NCBI GenBank assembly: GCA_025345505.1
Contig: JANVCC010000049.1
Location: forward strand, 8,756,335-8,820,334
Origin: Todiramphus chloris collaris
Taxonomy: Eukaryota > Chordata > Aves > Coraciiformes > Alcedinidae
Reading direction: 5' to 3'
DNA: 64,000 nucleotides
Shown here in pieces: positions 50,638 to 62,100 of this stretch (position 1 is the first letter of the stretch; every line of letters starts with the position of its first letter). The notes beneath the pieces are model-generated. The model saw only the letters and a list, made by a program, of their open reading frames with translations, was not told where the DNA came from and did no database searches. The position numbers and the translations under genes were made by a program.

Positions 50638-51402
50638 TTAAGTGGTGCAGATTCCAGACACAAATTATCACTTCAAATTCTAGTCCTGGTCTTGCAGCTG
50701 TATTGCATGCACGCGGGAGTCCCACCGAAAGATTTGTTGCCCAGATGTAAGTGCAGGCTTTGAGCTACTGAAAGCATTTCTAATAAATTCACTTTTCAAG
50801 CATCTGAGGGAAGAGAAGGCTTCTGTTATTAGGAAGCTGCAGTAGCTTTGTTATCTTGGAAAGTCTGTTATGAATGGACAAACCATAGCATCATCAAAAT
50901 GTGTAAAAATAAATAAACTGTGTTTTGTGCATTTACTAAGGAAAAGATGACAAGACAATAAACCAACATTCCTTAAGACCTAAAGATAAGAACTCTGATC
51001 AGGACAGTGCAGGATTTGCCATCTCTAGGCTGCTGTGGTTTCTGACACAGGAGGGAAATGCTTTAACTCCATTCAAAATGAAGAAAAATATTTTTGTCAT
51101 CCTGTCTATAAGCAGTTTCATTATCTTTTCATGATCAGTAGCTTGTGAGAAAGAAACAATAACTGTGTGACAGACTTCTTTGAGGTCAGAAATTTTGTAA
51201 TTTTATTGGGAATAAAAGGACTATAGTTCTTTGTTGGCGTGGCTTGACACAAATTAAGCCTGACATTGCCAATAGTATTAAAAAAAATTGGTAATGCGAT
51301 TAGTGATTTAATGCTGACTTTACATAGAAACGTTCTTAATATTTAATCAAGTTAAACAGAGCTTCAATCATTTTCTTTTATGGCTTAATTTTCCACCCTA
51401 AC

Positions 51403-51470
51403 ACGGGCGGTTTGCAGACAGTGACGGTGTGAGGCTTTGCAAAGCTGCTGTGGCACGCGCCGGCACCACA
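51403..51470. promoter_or_regulatory. Small intronic CpG cluster
   Basis: Several CpGs (ACGGGCGG, GTGACGGTG, CACGCGCCGGC) fall within about 70 bases of otherwise CpG-poor intron. It is too small for a standard CpG island. It could be a short regulatory patch or chance. Confidence 0.2.
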
Positions 51471-52899
51471 CAAGCAGGTCACAGCCTGTCCCGGCTCTGA
51501 AAGGACACCTTTGGCTTTCTGGAGCTGCTAAGTCCTGTCCCTCCTGTGAGTTGGTCAGGCAAATTTGATCTTTGATTGCCACCACTGCTCGGGATTCCCC
51601 GTGGGGTCACAGTAACAGTCTGGCCCTTTGCATCTCTGTTCCTTTCTTTGCACTGAAGCTCACCCACCTCTTTTTCCCCGTCACTCCATTTTTTTGAGGT
51701 CTCTCACCACTACTCAAATTAGCAAGAGAGATGTTTTGAATCAATCTCTTTCAAATTTCTCAGGTTTAATTGATTGATTTTTAAGAAATTCACTTTTGTC
51801 AGTGGACGGGAGTGTTAAAACGTGCTGTTTACAGTTGTTAGCATTCCTGCTCTATATTTGTTGTTGCACTTGCTGAACAGGCAGACACACGCCAAGTTAA
51901 TGATGTGGCTTAGCACATGTCCATCTGCACGTATTTTTATGCTGGAACAGCGAATGCCCCGGCTCATGTTTACTTCAGACTGGTTATTTTGGATGGCCAC
52001 CAAGTTGCATTTGCATGGAGGTTGGAATTTAACTGATACAGAAACGTGGGTTTCAATTTCTATTATTGATGAAAAGTCTTAGGTGTCCTAGATACCATAA
52101 AAAAACCCTATGTTTAAATGTTATTTTCTTTTGATTTACTAAGCAAAGGAAAGGTGGGATCAGATGGATCACTGGAGTCACTTTTCAAGAGACATGGGTG
52201 CCAAGCCCTATTTGTTACATCTACGTGAGGACTGTGAAGTACTCCTCTGCAGTTAGTACCTGTGGGACCTGGGTGCCTGACCAGTTTTAGGATGCCTGTA
52301 AAAATCCACTGAGCTCCTGTTGACATTATTTGAATCTAAGAAAGCTTTTAATGTTTTCATATTTCATGCTGGCTGCCCAAAACAGCTGGCCCTGGATGGC
52401 AGTGCTGCAGAACTTGCGTGTTTGATGGCTTTTCCGTAGCTATGGTCCAGCTCTCTGCTCAAAGGGAAGGAGACCATGTCCCTCCAGTGGTTTCGTGGTG
52501 TCTGCTACACAAAATGCGTGTGCTTGCTGACCTACTATTAGCAGCTAAAAAGTTTGCTGTTAGGAATCTGATTTGACGTTGAGTTTTCACACACTGACTT
52601 GAAACAAAATTTAAACTTTCTTTTCCTCCTGGAGCTGCGGCTGGTGGTGGCCCCAGGGTAGCTGCTGTCTAAGTGGATTCTCGCCTACATGGTGCAAAAA
52701 AGCTGGGTTTTCAAGTTGAAGGCTCCCAGACGCTGGGGTGGATTTCCCTGGGATCCCAGTGCTGGATGTGTTTGCATCCGTACACGATGGCGCAACAGGA
52801 CGTGGATGAGAAGAAAGACAGAGTGGAGCATCAGATGCTTTAATATCCTACCTCTGACTGAAACAACCTCCCTGTGTGGGAGATAATAAACATTTCTTG

Positions 52900-53110
52900 T
52901 CTCTTAAGGGAAAATCATGCACAGACAGAGACAAGCACATATAAATAATTTACAAAGCTGTAATACACTGTAAATAACAAGCCTGCTGAATAATGAATTA
53001 ACCCAACTGCTGATTCATAGGTAAATATCTCTCGTAAAGCAGAATTTTTATAGATTTTTACAGCTTAGTTAATATCCACTCGTATTTTATTAAGGCTGTT
53101 CAGGTGAAGT
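52900..53110. promoter_or_regulatory. AT-rich unique block, candidate conserved noncoding element
   Basis: Contains AAATAATTTAC, TGAATAATGAATTAACCC and TTAGTTAATATCC in unique sequence without an ORF. Composition resembles conserved enhancers. Conservation is untested. Confidence 0.2.
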
Positions 53111-54729
53111 ATTCTGGTAATAATATATATACACACCTTTGGAAGTGAGATGGGGCGATTGTGGACTGCTGTGCTGGCAGCAAGCTTGTCATCTCTGCAC
53201 CAAGAAAGCAGAGTCTTGCTGTGTTTGGGCAAACTCTGGCTTTTGTTAGTCAGGCTTTTCTTTCCCTCTCAAACAGGCAGGAGAGATTAAGCAGGAAGAA
53301 TTTTGATGTGGCCAAAGAACTGGAGAACTACAGGGAGGAAGGAGTCTCCAAGCATCTCCCCCCCCCGCCCCCAGCTTCTGGTAATAAATAATGCATTTGC
53401 TCTACTTTGGCTGTGCTCTAGACACGCTGAGACTTCTCCATGCCTTCGAGGACGGGGAGGCAGTGAAGCTGCTGGGTCAGGATTGCCACCCGCTGATTCC
53501 CAAGCCTCTCCATGAACACCGCATCCTTCCCAGCCGTAACAACCGCGTGTCCTTAGCCCCTCTCATCAGCCACTCGGAAAGAAACCAAACATGACATTTG
53601 CTTCCTCCATGCTGCTTCATCCCCCTCTTGCCCCTCTTTCTCAGACAAGCCTTAAGAAATAAAAACAGTTGCTAAGCTACCGGGTAGGGAACATCGCAGC
53701 AGTTCGTTGCAGTCCTGATATTAGCGCGCCTTTCTGAGCACCAGGCAAGTAGGAAGGGCTCTCTCGTAGCTTGAATTGTTTGTCAGTTAAAGTGTTGTGT
53801 TCCTAATGCAGATGGTATTGAACATGTCAATTTAATTTATGCCCAGATAGATGGGTGCTTTTCTCCCTCCTCTTCATCTCCTGTTTAATGTAGGCTGGTG
53901 AAAAAAAAGGTATTTTTTTTGCTTTCTGTTTCATCTGGTTTGGGGCATGTCACTTGTCAAACATGTTGCTGCTTTGTTTTATTTCTGATAGGTTAAATAA
54001 TTGCTTTCATAAAAGGTAACTAGATTTCTTTCATCTGGAGGTATGTTAGTTGTAAATTGCATTTTCTGTTAAACTTAAAGTTTAGATGTCAACACTCATT
54101 TTCACTGGCAATGTACAGGGCTGCCATTGAAGGTGTCTGTGGCAAGGGTGCATCTTTAAGATTGAAGATGAGAATTATTCCAGGATCATGTTGGAGAGGT
54201 ACCCACTGTGCTAATTGTGTGATTTTTCGTGTGTTTTCTTGTTAAAGAAATCAGCATTTTACTCAGTATGCAAAGTTTTCATATAAAGTCAGTTCCACAC
54301 TGGTTTGATGGAAGAAGTGGGAAGTGCCAGCATTAAAGTATTTCTTCTCCTTAAATACTCTCAATCTTCAATTCTGGCCTGCCTTGAGCACCTTGTAAGG
54401 CACTTACCCTCTAAGAGGAGAGTCAATCCTGGGGCTATTAATTGCAAACAAGGATGTTGCTGCTGCCCATTCCCTTCTAGGTAGCTCAGAATGGGATTTT
54501 ACCTGAGTTGAAACCTCTTTTCCATGAGCATAGCTGTTCCAGGTAAAGTTTTCTTATATATAATGTTAAAAAACAACAAGTGCCACCAAGGACACATTTT
54601 CATAGGTTGCAGCGAAAGTAAATCTGAAATAGTGCAATATTCTGGGTTCTTATCTCTTCTGCCTGTCAAAATACCCCACGAAATCCTTGCCACAGCTCGG
54701 CAGTGTATTAATTAAGCGAGCCATCAGTT

Positions 54730-54881
54730 CAGCGCGGGTGGCTTTGCAACGCGCCCGCTGCTGCCGTTACCGACGGGGAAGTGAGGTAACATTTCTGTGT
54801 GCTGGGGGAACAAGGGGGACTGCTAATTGGTCACACATACGGCGCTCCTCGCGTGCTGCGGAGCTCTGTGTGCCATCCGAC
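54730..54881. promoter_or_regulatory. Intronic CpG cluster, possible alternative promoter or enhancer
   Basis: About 14 CpGs lie within 150 bases (AGCGCGGG, AACGCGCCCGC, ACCGACGGG, ACGGCGCTCCTCGCG), flanked by CpG-poor AT-rich intron. A donor-like GAG|GTAACA lies at about 54,785. This could be a small alternative first exon, a regulatory element kept unmethylated, or a young GC-rich insertion. No ORF or family match decides between them. Confidence 0.3.
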
Positions 54882-56257
54882 CCCAATTAATTCTGAAAGT
54901 GGGTACACGCACATCTTCTCCCTCGTTGCCCTTCTGCCAGGAATAAGCTGCTGGTTCTTATGCTCAAAATGTCATTTCAAAAGTCTTACCAAATTACTAG
55001 GAATGTAACTTGGGCTTGAAAGGAGGAGGGTATAGTCAGGCTCATGGTAAAGTGTAGATATTTTTTTGTTAAAGATGTTTCTGCAGTCTGGCTGGAGAAT
55101 ATCAGTGTAGCTCATTGAGGCTTCAAGGCACAGTAGTGGAAATAATTTACAATGCAAACCACTATTTTTTCTATTTTAAAGATTAACAGAGACTAATTTG
55201 GAGGAAAGAAAAGTGTGTGAAATTAGTTCTCTAACATTTGTAGCTTGTTAATACTTAAATTCTTCTTGATTAAGGGAACATAAAAATGCTTCTGTAGTGC
55301 TCTGCTTTTTTGCCTGTGAAACGTTTTCCTTTATTCTTGGTATTCTATGTAGATTGATTTCCTGGGGGGCTGAGGAAAACTTTCTGTTGTAAGAAAAAGA
55401 GAAAGAATGGCCACTACGAAGATTTCCAAATTGCTGGGGACTAAAGAGCAAAATACTATCTGGTGAAAGCCTTTCAAAAATTTATTTATTTTTTTAATTG
55501 TAAATTAGGGATTTGCATAGTTCCAAATAAAGTTTGCATTTATAAAGAGTAGTGTGCTGAGAACTCGGCTGGGATCTGACTTTTCCCCTGGAGGGACTGA
55601 GCGAGCATCATGCAGTGCTTGCTGGGGAGGCTGCAGGCTCTCCTCACTTCCTCTGCTCGTGGGACGGTGTTCTTGCGGAAGTGGAACAATGGAAATGATA
55701 AAGACCAAGTCAATAGTGGAAAATCCTATTTAATTTTTTTTTCCCACCACTCTATATTTACTCACTATCTTCTATCTGAGCAAAAAATAGTCTTCCATTT
55801 TCCAATGAAAGCACTGGACTGTTAGCAACTTTTCTGGAGTATGGCTTTGCTGCCTGGCTTTCTCTTCCATGCAAAGCCTTTGAGACCTGCTGCCTTCTCC
55901 CTGAGGGGTGTTCATGGTGGTTACCTCTGCATGGTGGCTGCAGGTCAGGTTGAGAATGCCTCAGGTAGGCAAGACCTGCTGGTGCGTCTGCACAGCCCAG
56001 CTCCCCAAGCGGGAGGATGATAGTCTGTCCCACCGTTCTTGATTTAATTAGGACTCAGGTTTGATGCTGGAGGATGTGTGTGAAGTAATCTGTGGACTTC
56101 ACATCTGAGGGAAGAGAAACATTTTTGTAGTAAACAGCCTGAAGGACAGGTTACAACTCTGCTGCTTCCACCCCTCCCACAGAGTGCTGTTGAGCATCTC
56201 ACAGGGCTGTGTCTTAGGGCCTCTGTCATAAGAAAAGCTTAATAGATTTTGCCATAG

Positions 56258-56312
56258 TTTTTGGGTTGGGTTTTTGGGTTGGTTTTTTGTTTTGGTTGTT
56301 TTTTTTTTTTTG
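56258..56312 (+). repeat. G/T-rich low-complexity tract
   Basis: GGGTTGGG and GGTTTTTTG units end in a T13 run. Only G and T occur on the + strand over about 50 bases. Confidence 0.75.
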
Positions 56313-59068
56313 CATTTAACCATTGTCAGCTTAAGCCTTCTGTACTTAACAAGACTTGTTTTTAAGATCTGAATGTCTCGTCCCCTTCAGGACTATGGTG
56401 GTCCCTCTCTGCTCGGGTGACACCTCATGGTGAGCAGCTGTGACTGCTGTACTGACAGCAGCAGGGCTGAGCTTTAGAGATGCACATAAGAGAGCTCATG
56501 CTGCCTGGAAAACTGATGAAGGGGGACGAGGGTATGATCAAAACCTGCAAAACCATGTGTGGCTTGGAGGGACTGAGCAGGGGATGACTGTTGCTGTCTC
56601 TCACAGTACAAGGGCCAGCAGGCATCAACTTCAAACAACCTGTGGGAGGTGGTTTCTGATGGCTCCTCATCACTGTGGGTACTCAAAGTTTATATGAGCT
56701 CAAAGAGTAGATAAATTCACCTTAGCCCCATGGGGCTAGAGAGATCTTTGGCCTAAGCGAGTATCAGAGACCTTATGTTTCAAAGAGGCCTTGCACTTTT
56801 GCTGCTGAAACCACCCATGCTCTTCCCTGAATCCTGCTCTGAGAGAGGCAAGCTGTGCCGTCAGTCATGTGCAGCCTCCTGGGCAAACCCAGGCATAACA
56901 AGAGGTACGTTTGTGATGTTTCTGAAATGCTCTGTAGTCATGGTAGGGTCTCTTCAAAGCTTGACCAGTCAGTCCCCAGGATGTCCATCGCAAAAAGAAT
57001 TCACTGAAGGATGCTGGTACCAGGTTCAAGAGCTTGGTGCAAGGCACTTGTACAGTGCTATTTTTGTCTGGAATTCCAGTTCTTCAGGAAAAGCTCATAT
57101 CGAAGTCTTGTGATGGCAGTAAAATAAGTTCAGAGACATGCTGTGGCTTGAACTGGGTTGATGACAGTCCCAGACTTTCATAATCTCCCACTTGATTTCC
57201 CTTCAAGTGTATGGGAGCTGCATGTCTCATAAGAAAAATCTGTAATTACTGATGCTGCTGCTGGATGAAAGGTTAGGAAACAAGGCGAGACTGTTAGCTA
57301 AAACTGAAAGTGTAGCAGTGGAGAGCTCTGCTTTGAGGGAAAGGCCAAGAGTTGCCCTAGGCTTAAGCATCACCAGACTGGCAAGTCAAATGGCCTCATG
57401 AGATCCTTCAGCCCTGTCTTCTCCCATTTTGTGTCTTTAATGAGAGGCTTTGCTCCCTGGATGATCTCAGTTCTAGACTTGTATCTATACTGCATGCTCT
57501 AGCGCTATGAAGGTGATAAACCAACAAAAGTTACCTGCCAAGACCCCTGGCAGCCAGAAGTAAAGATGATAGGGATGAAGACAGACTCCTGTCTTTCTCT
57601 TTCCTTTGAGGCTTTAGATACTTTTTCAGCTCCACATGCCCTGAAATCTCCATTCTAATACCAGTTTAACCAGTGTAAATGAGGAGTAGCTTCACATGCA
57701 GGTAGTCCATCCTTGGTGCATGAACAACTATGGTCTAAAAATGTAGCTATGGTGTCACTGGGGCTGGTTATAGGTGGGCAAGTGCCAGAGCCTTTGGAGC
57801 TCTTTGATCTCACTAGGGAATGACCATGGGAGGACAAGCTGTTGTAGGGACAGCTGTGAGTACAGGGCAAGTGTGCAGGCTGCTGACCTTGGAGCCTTTT
57901 TTTCAAAATGAGGCAAAAGTATCCGAGTCCTTTGTTTGAGTAACGTTTCTGTAGAAGAGTGGATTTGGCCCCTAGTAGTGTGCTGTCTCCTGTTTCATAA
58001 CTACCCTCGTTGACAAAAGTCATGTGCTGCTTCCCTTTGAGCTCCTGATTCCTGAGCTATCACCTACCCATCTGAACCGAGACAGAGGAACACCTCTCCT
58101 CTAATGTGGGACCCACTGTGCCAGCCATCTGCTGCCCAGGAGCAGTTTTAGCCTAATACTGCCTCTTCCTGCGGTAAAGGAGACAAGTGGCCTCCATCTC
58201 TTTATTTGGCCTTTATCATGACAAGCAGTGAGGTTTTTTTATCTGTACTTGTAGATTCTGGTTGGACTCTTTGTCAGGAACTTGTGGACAAATGCTTGTC
58301 TGAAGTGTCAGAAATCAGTGGCGTAAGGCCCTGCTGCTTTGATGTCCTACTACTTGTCCTACAAAAGGGAGTGCCTGGGAGAGAAGGGAAGAGGGAGAGA
58401 GAGCACATCTCTTCATATCACCTCTCCTTGACTCTGACTTCAGAGCTCGATGGCTTCTTTCTCTAGATCTTGGGATAATGAAGGACTGTGTTGGGAAGCA
58501 GACAGATGCACAGATGTGCTGATAGATGTGACAGTCAATAGGAACCCCCTACACCAGCTTTCCACATGGAGTTTGTTAAATTTAAACTTGTTTAATGACT
58601 TTAAATTACGACTGACTTTAGGATTAATGTGTTGTCTGGAGCCTCCTCAGCAGAGTTGTTTGTCTGCAAGGAAGTAATTGCATCTTCATCTGCTAGCAAG
58701 GCTTCAAGCCTGAAGCTGAATACTTACGGGCAGTGTATTGCTGTGGGGATGGGCTGGCCAGAAACATATTTTGGCTAGGAAGTGAGGGGGTGGAAATGTT
58801 CACTAGAGCAAGAGGTTGTTTGCAGCCTCCTGGGGAAGGCAAGTCCCGATTATTTCCAGGATAGAGCGTGTTTAGTCTTAGGAGCAGGGATGAAGCTATG
58901 CAGCTGCCTGGGAGAGGCTGGTGTCCAGCCTTGCTACAGCACCCCTGGGCAGAATGAGATTCAGAAAGTGATTCATAAAGGGCAGCGAAGGAATTGCTGT
59001 TGTCTCAAAGCTCACAGACTTTCTTGGTGCCAGACTTCTCTTCAAGTGAGGTAAAAGTTTGTGCCAGT

Positions 59069-59120
59069 GTTTTTTTGTGGGTTTGTTTTTTGGGTTTTTT
59101 TTTGTTTATTTGTTTGTTTT
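59069..59120 (+). repeat. G/T-rich low-complexity tract
   Basis: TTTTTTTGTGGGTTTG and a TTTG/TTTA series with long T-runs. It is the same type and polarity as the tract at 56.3 kb. Confidence 0.75.
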
Positions 59121-62100
59121 CTATGGTATAGATGACAAGTCAGCATCTGATGTCTCCTGTTTCCCTGTGAGACATTTCCCCCACACGCTGCTTTGTGCCC
59201 TGCTGCAGCAACACGCCTTGGCTGGGGTTATCACATTGCTGTGCACAGATGTGACTGCAGAGGAGCTGAGTGGAATGAGGATTTGCATGTGTAGTATGTA
59301 CACCTCTGTGTACTCTGTCTGCCAGAGTCTGAGGTTACGTTGACCCCTGTGTTTCTAGAAAACAGTTCCTTTTGGACTGCTCACTGCCCATAGGTGATCC
59401 TGGCTCCTCCTCTGAGCTCATCAGACACTTCTGGCCTTGGACATGGCTTGCTTTCATTAGAAAAATTTGGCCTGCACATGCAACTAACACCATGTTGCTT
59501 CTTAGGAGTGTGGCATTGCTGCTGGTGGTCTCAGTCCGAGCTCTGTGGTAATGTCTGCTAGGATATCTGGATTTGAACAAAGGAATGCTCTCTAGTCCCA
59601 AATTATTTTCCTGGAGATCTCCCCTAAACTGCTTTCAAAGTTTTGTAGTATATTGCTTTAGTGCTCTTGGATGAGTGCTGATCTTGCAGTGTTTCTTGTC
59701 TGAGAGCCCTTCAGTGATGCACCATTGCTTGCTTTGGGATGCTGCTGCGGGTGAGCACGGGGGGCAGCCCTGGCCAAGAGTGCTCCAGGGCTGTGGGTGC
59801 TGTGCAGATGCCTCATTTTGGAGGGACTGGGAGTTTGCCCCGGGCCCTGACCACACCTCAGAAACCCCACCAGGCCTCCTCTTAACCAAATGGAACAGTG
59901 GAACAAGAGGAAGCCAAGCAGAAAGCTCCTTTGAATATCAAGATGAATCTGCTTTTGATTTTCATCATTTTTATAGGGAGTTGTAAGACTTTCAAAAAAT
60001 CCTCTTTTTATGTTGTTTGTTACTTTTTGCACTAATTTGACACTCTGGGATGTTGTTTTACATTTAATTTTAGTCTCTAATCACAGAAAATTATAGCTGG
60101 TCGCACATGCTGGCTTTGCATTCTTGCATCTTGTTTATGTTCATTTGTACTAAGGGACAGCACTCGCCACGTCTGCCCAATTTATTTTTCTCTGCAGCAG
60201 CAGGAATTTCCAATACTCTAGAGCTTCATTATCATGTGCAGGAAACTAAATTCAAGGTTATGTTATTTGAACTTTATGACTTCTTGATGTACAGTGTTTT
60301 ATTTATTTATTTAAGGTTTATTAAACCTTTCAGAAATAGAAGCCCTTTAGAAGTGCATGATGTGTAGCTTATTAAGAAAACTTAATTTAATTTTGAGATT
60401 TAAGGAGCTTGAATTATGAATGTCCCAAATATTTGATTTCTGGCCTGAGATACATGGAGGGATGAGCTTTTGGAGCTGATGCTTTGACTTCTGATATCTG
60501 AGCCAGTGAAAACCATGTTTTCAGGGAGGGATGAAGGCTTAGATTTTTTTATAATTGTTCTTGGTATTTTTTTGAGATCTCAGTTTAATGTTTGGGTTTT
60601 ACTCCATGACCTTTCAAAATCTCCCCTAACTGACAACTGGAAGATAAGGACTTCCCTCCCCACACACTTTGATTAATAACCATTTTGAGTCACTCTTACT
60701 GCATGTTGATTTTGGCTCTTGGTTTGTTTATTAACTGAAAGACTATTTATAATTCTGTACACACCTATGGTGATCAGAACAAAATCTTCAGGAATTTTAT
60801 AGGGCTTTTAGTTAATAGCAGCACCTGTTGGTTTATATTTTGAAACCTTTCCTTGGATAAAAAATCCCCATGAGGTGGGTTTCTGCTGTAATTGCTTCTT
60901 TCTACGGGAGGTGGTCCTTTGATGCTAAGTCCATCCCCTGCTCTAACTCTCAGCATTAAAGGTCATGTCCTTGCTGACGTATCCTAAAGCAGAAGAGCAT
61001 TTTTTGGGATACATGTAATAAATGCAACTCAGATTAATTTTTAGTAGTGGTTGAAGAATTTTTTTTTAATTTTTGTTTTCCTTTTAGAAAAGTGCAGTTT
61101 AGGAAAGCTTGATCTTTGTCTTATTCCAGCAAAAATGGCATTGGCTGCTGGATTTCTGGAGTTTTTCCCATGGTTTGTTACCTTGCTGGCCTTGGCCATT
61201 CATCATTGTGGGTGGGTGAGGGAAGCACTCGTGGACTGTGAGGTCTCTGCGACCCAGCAAGGCAGTCTGCTTGAAAATCTGCTGAGTCCTGCAGCTACAG
61301 AAAGTAGGGTTTTCTGCATCGCCGTTGCTCGAGAAGCACCTCTTGGCCTTGCCCTGCCACACGTTCAGAATAAACTCAGGCATTGCTCAAGAGGGCTGTT
61401 GTACATCGATGTCTCCTTTTCTTTTTCATCATCTAACAAATAAATAGCAACTTGAGCACTGAATAACGCTGCTGTCAGAAGCCTCCACGTGTCTTCCTAC
61501 TCTGTGGGGAAAATGCTTTCAAACGTTCTAATGAATGAGTTTATTTTGGTGCTTTGGAAAAGACGTGGGCGGTGGCTGTTGGGGGCGGTTGTGCTGGTGT
61601 GAATGGGTGTCTTGTGAAGCCTGTTGAGATGGCAGCACAGAGACTGATGTCTCTGTGTCCAGACAGCAAGTGCTCTATGGGCAGTGGTTGTGGACTTGCT
61701 CCCACTCCCCTGCCAGGCTGTCCCGGACTGGGTGCGCAGGCAGTTGGGAGGAGCTGGGGACAGACGGCACAAGGGAAGAGGGCGATGAGCAGCTTGCTGG
61801 AACCCCGAGGATGGAATCTCAGATCCCAGTCTGGATGTTCTATTGCAGCTACTTGCATCAGGTCTGTCGTGGAGGAGGCACAAGAACAGAGATTTTATTT
61901 ATGTCTGCAGTGTGCCAAGACTCCTCATTTTCCTACGGTGCAGCCACAATTACGTCTGTGTGTCCCAACAACAGGCATCTCCATATAGCCTGTGGATACC
62001 TAAAGGGTGGCCTGGTTTCCCCTTTCCTTATTTTCCCCTGGTGTGACCAGTTGTGCAGTCTGCAGAGGAGGGGGCCAGCTGCTTTGTCCTGTGTCCAGCT

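Noticed and set aside
53161-53391. Frame with a FDVAKELENYREEG segment, considered as an exon
   Set aside because: No convincing acceptor and donor pair, the rest of the frame is not protein-like, and I recognise no homologous family.
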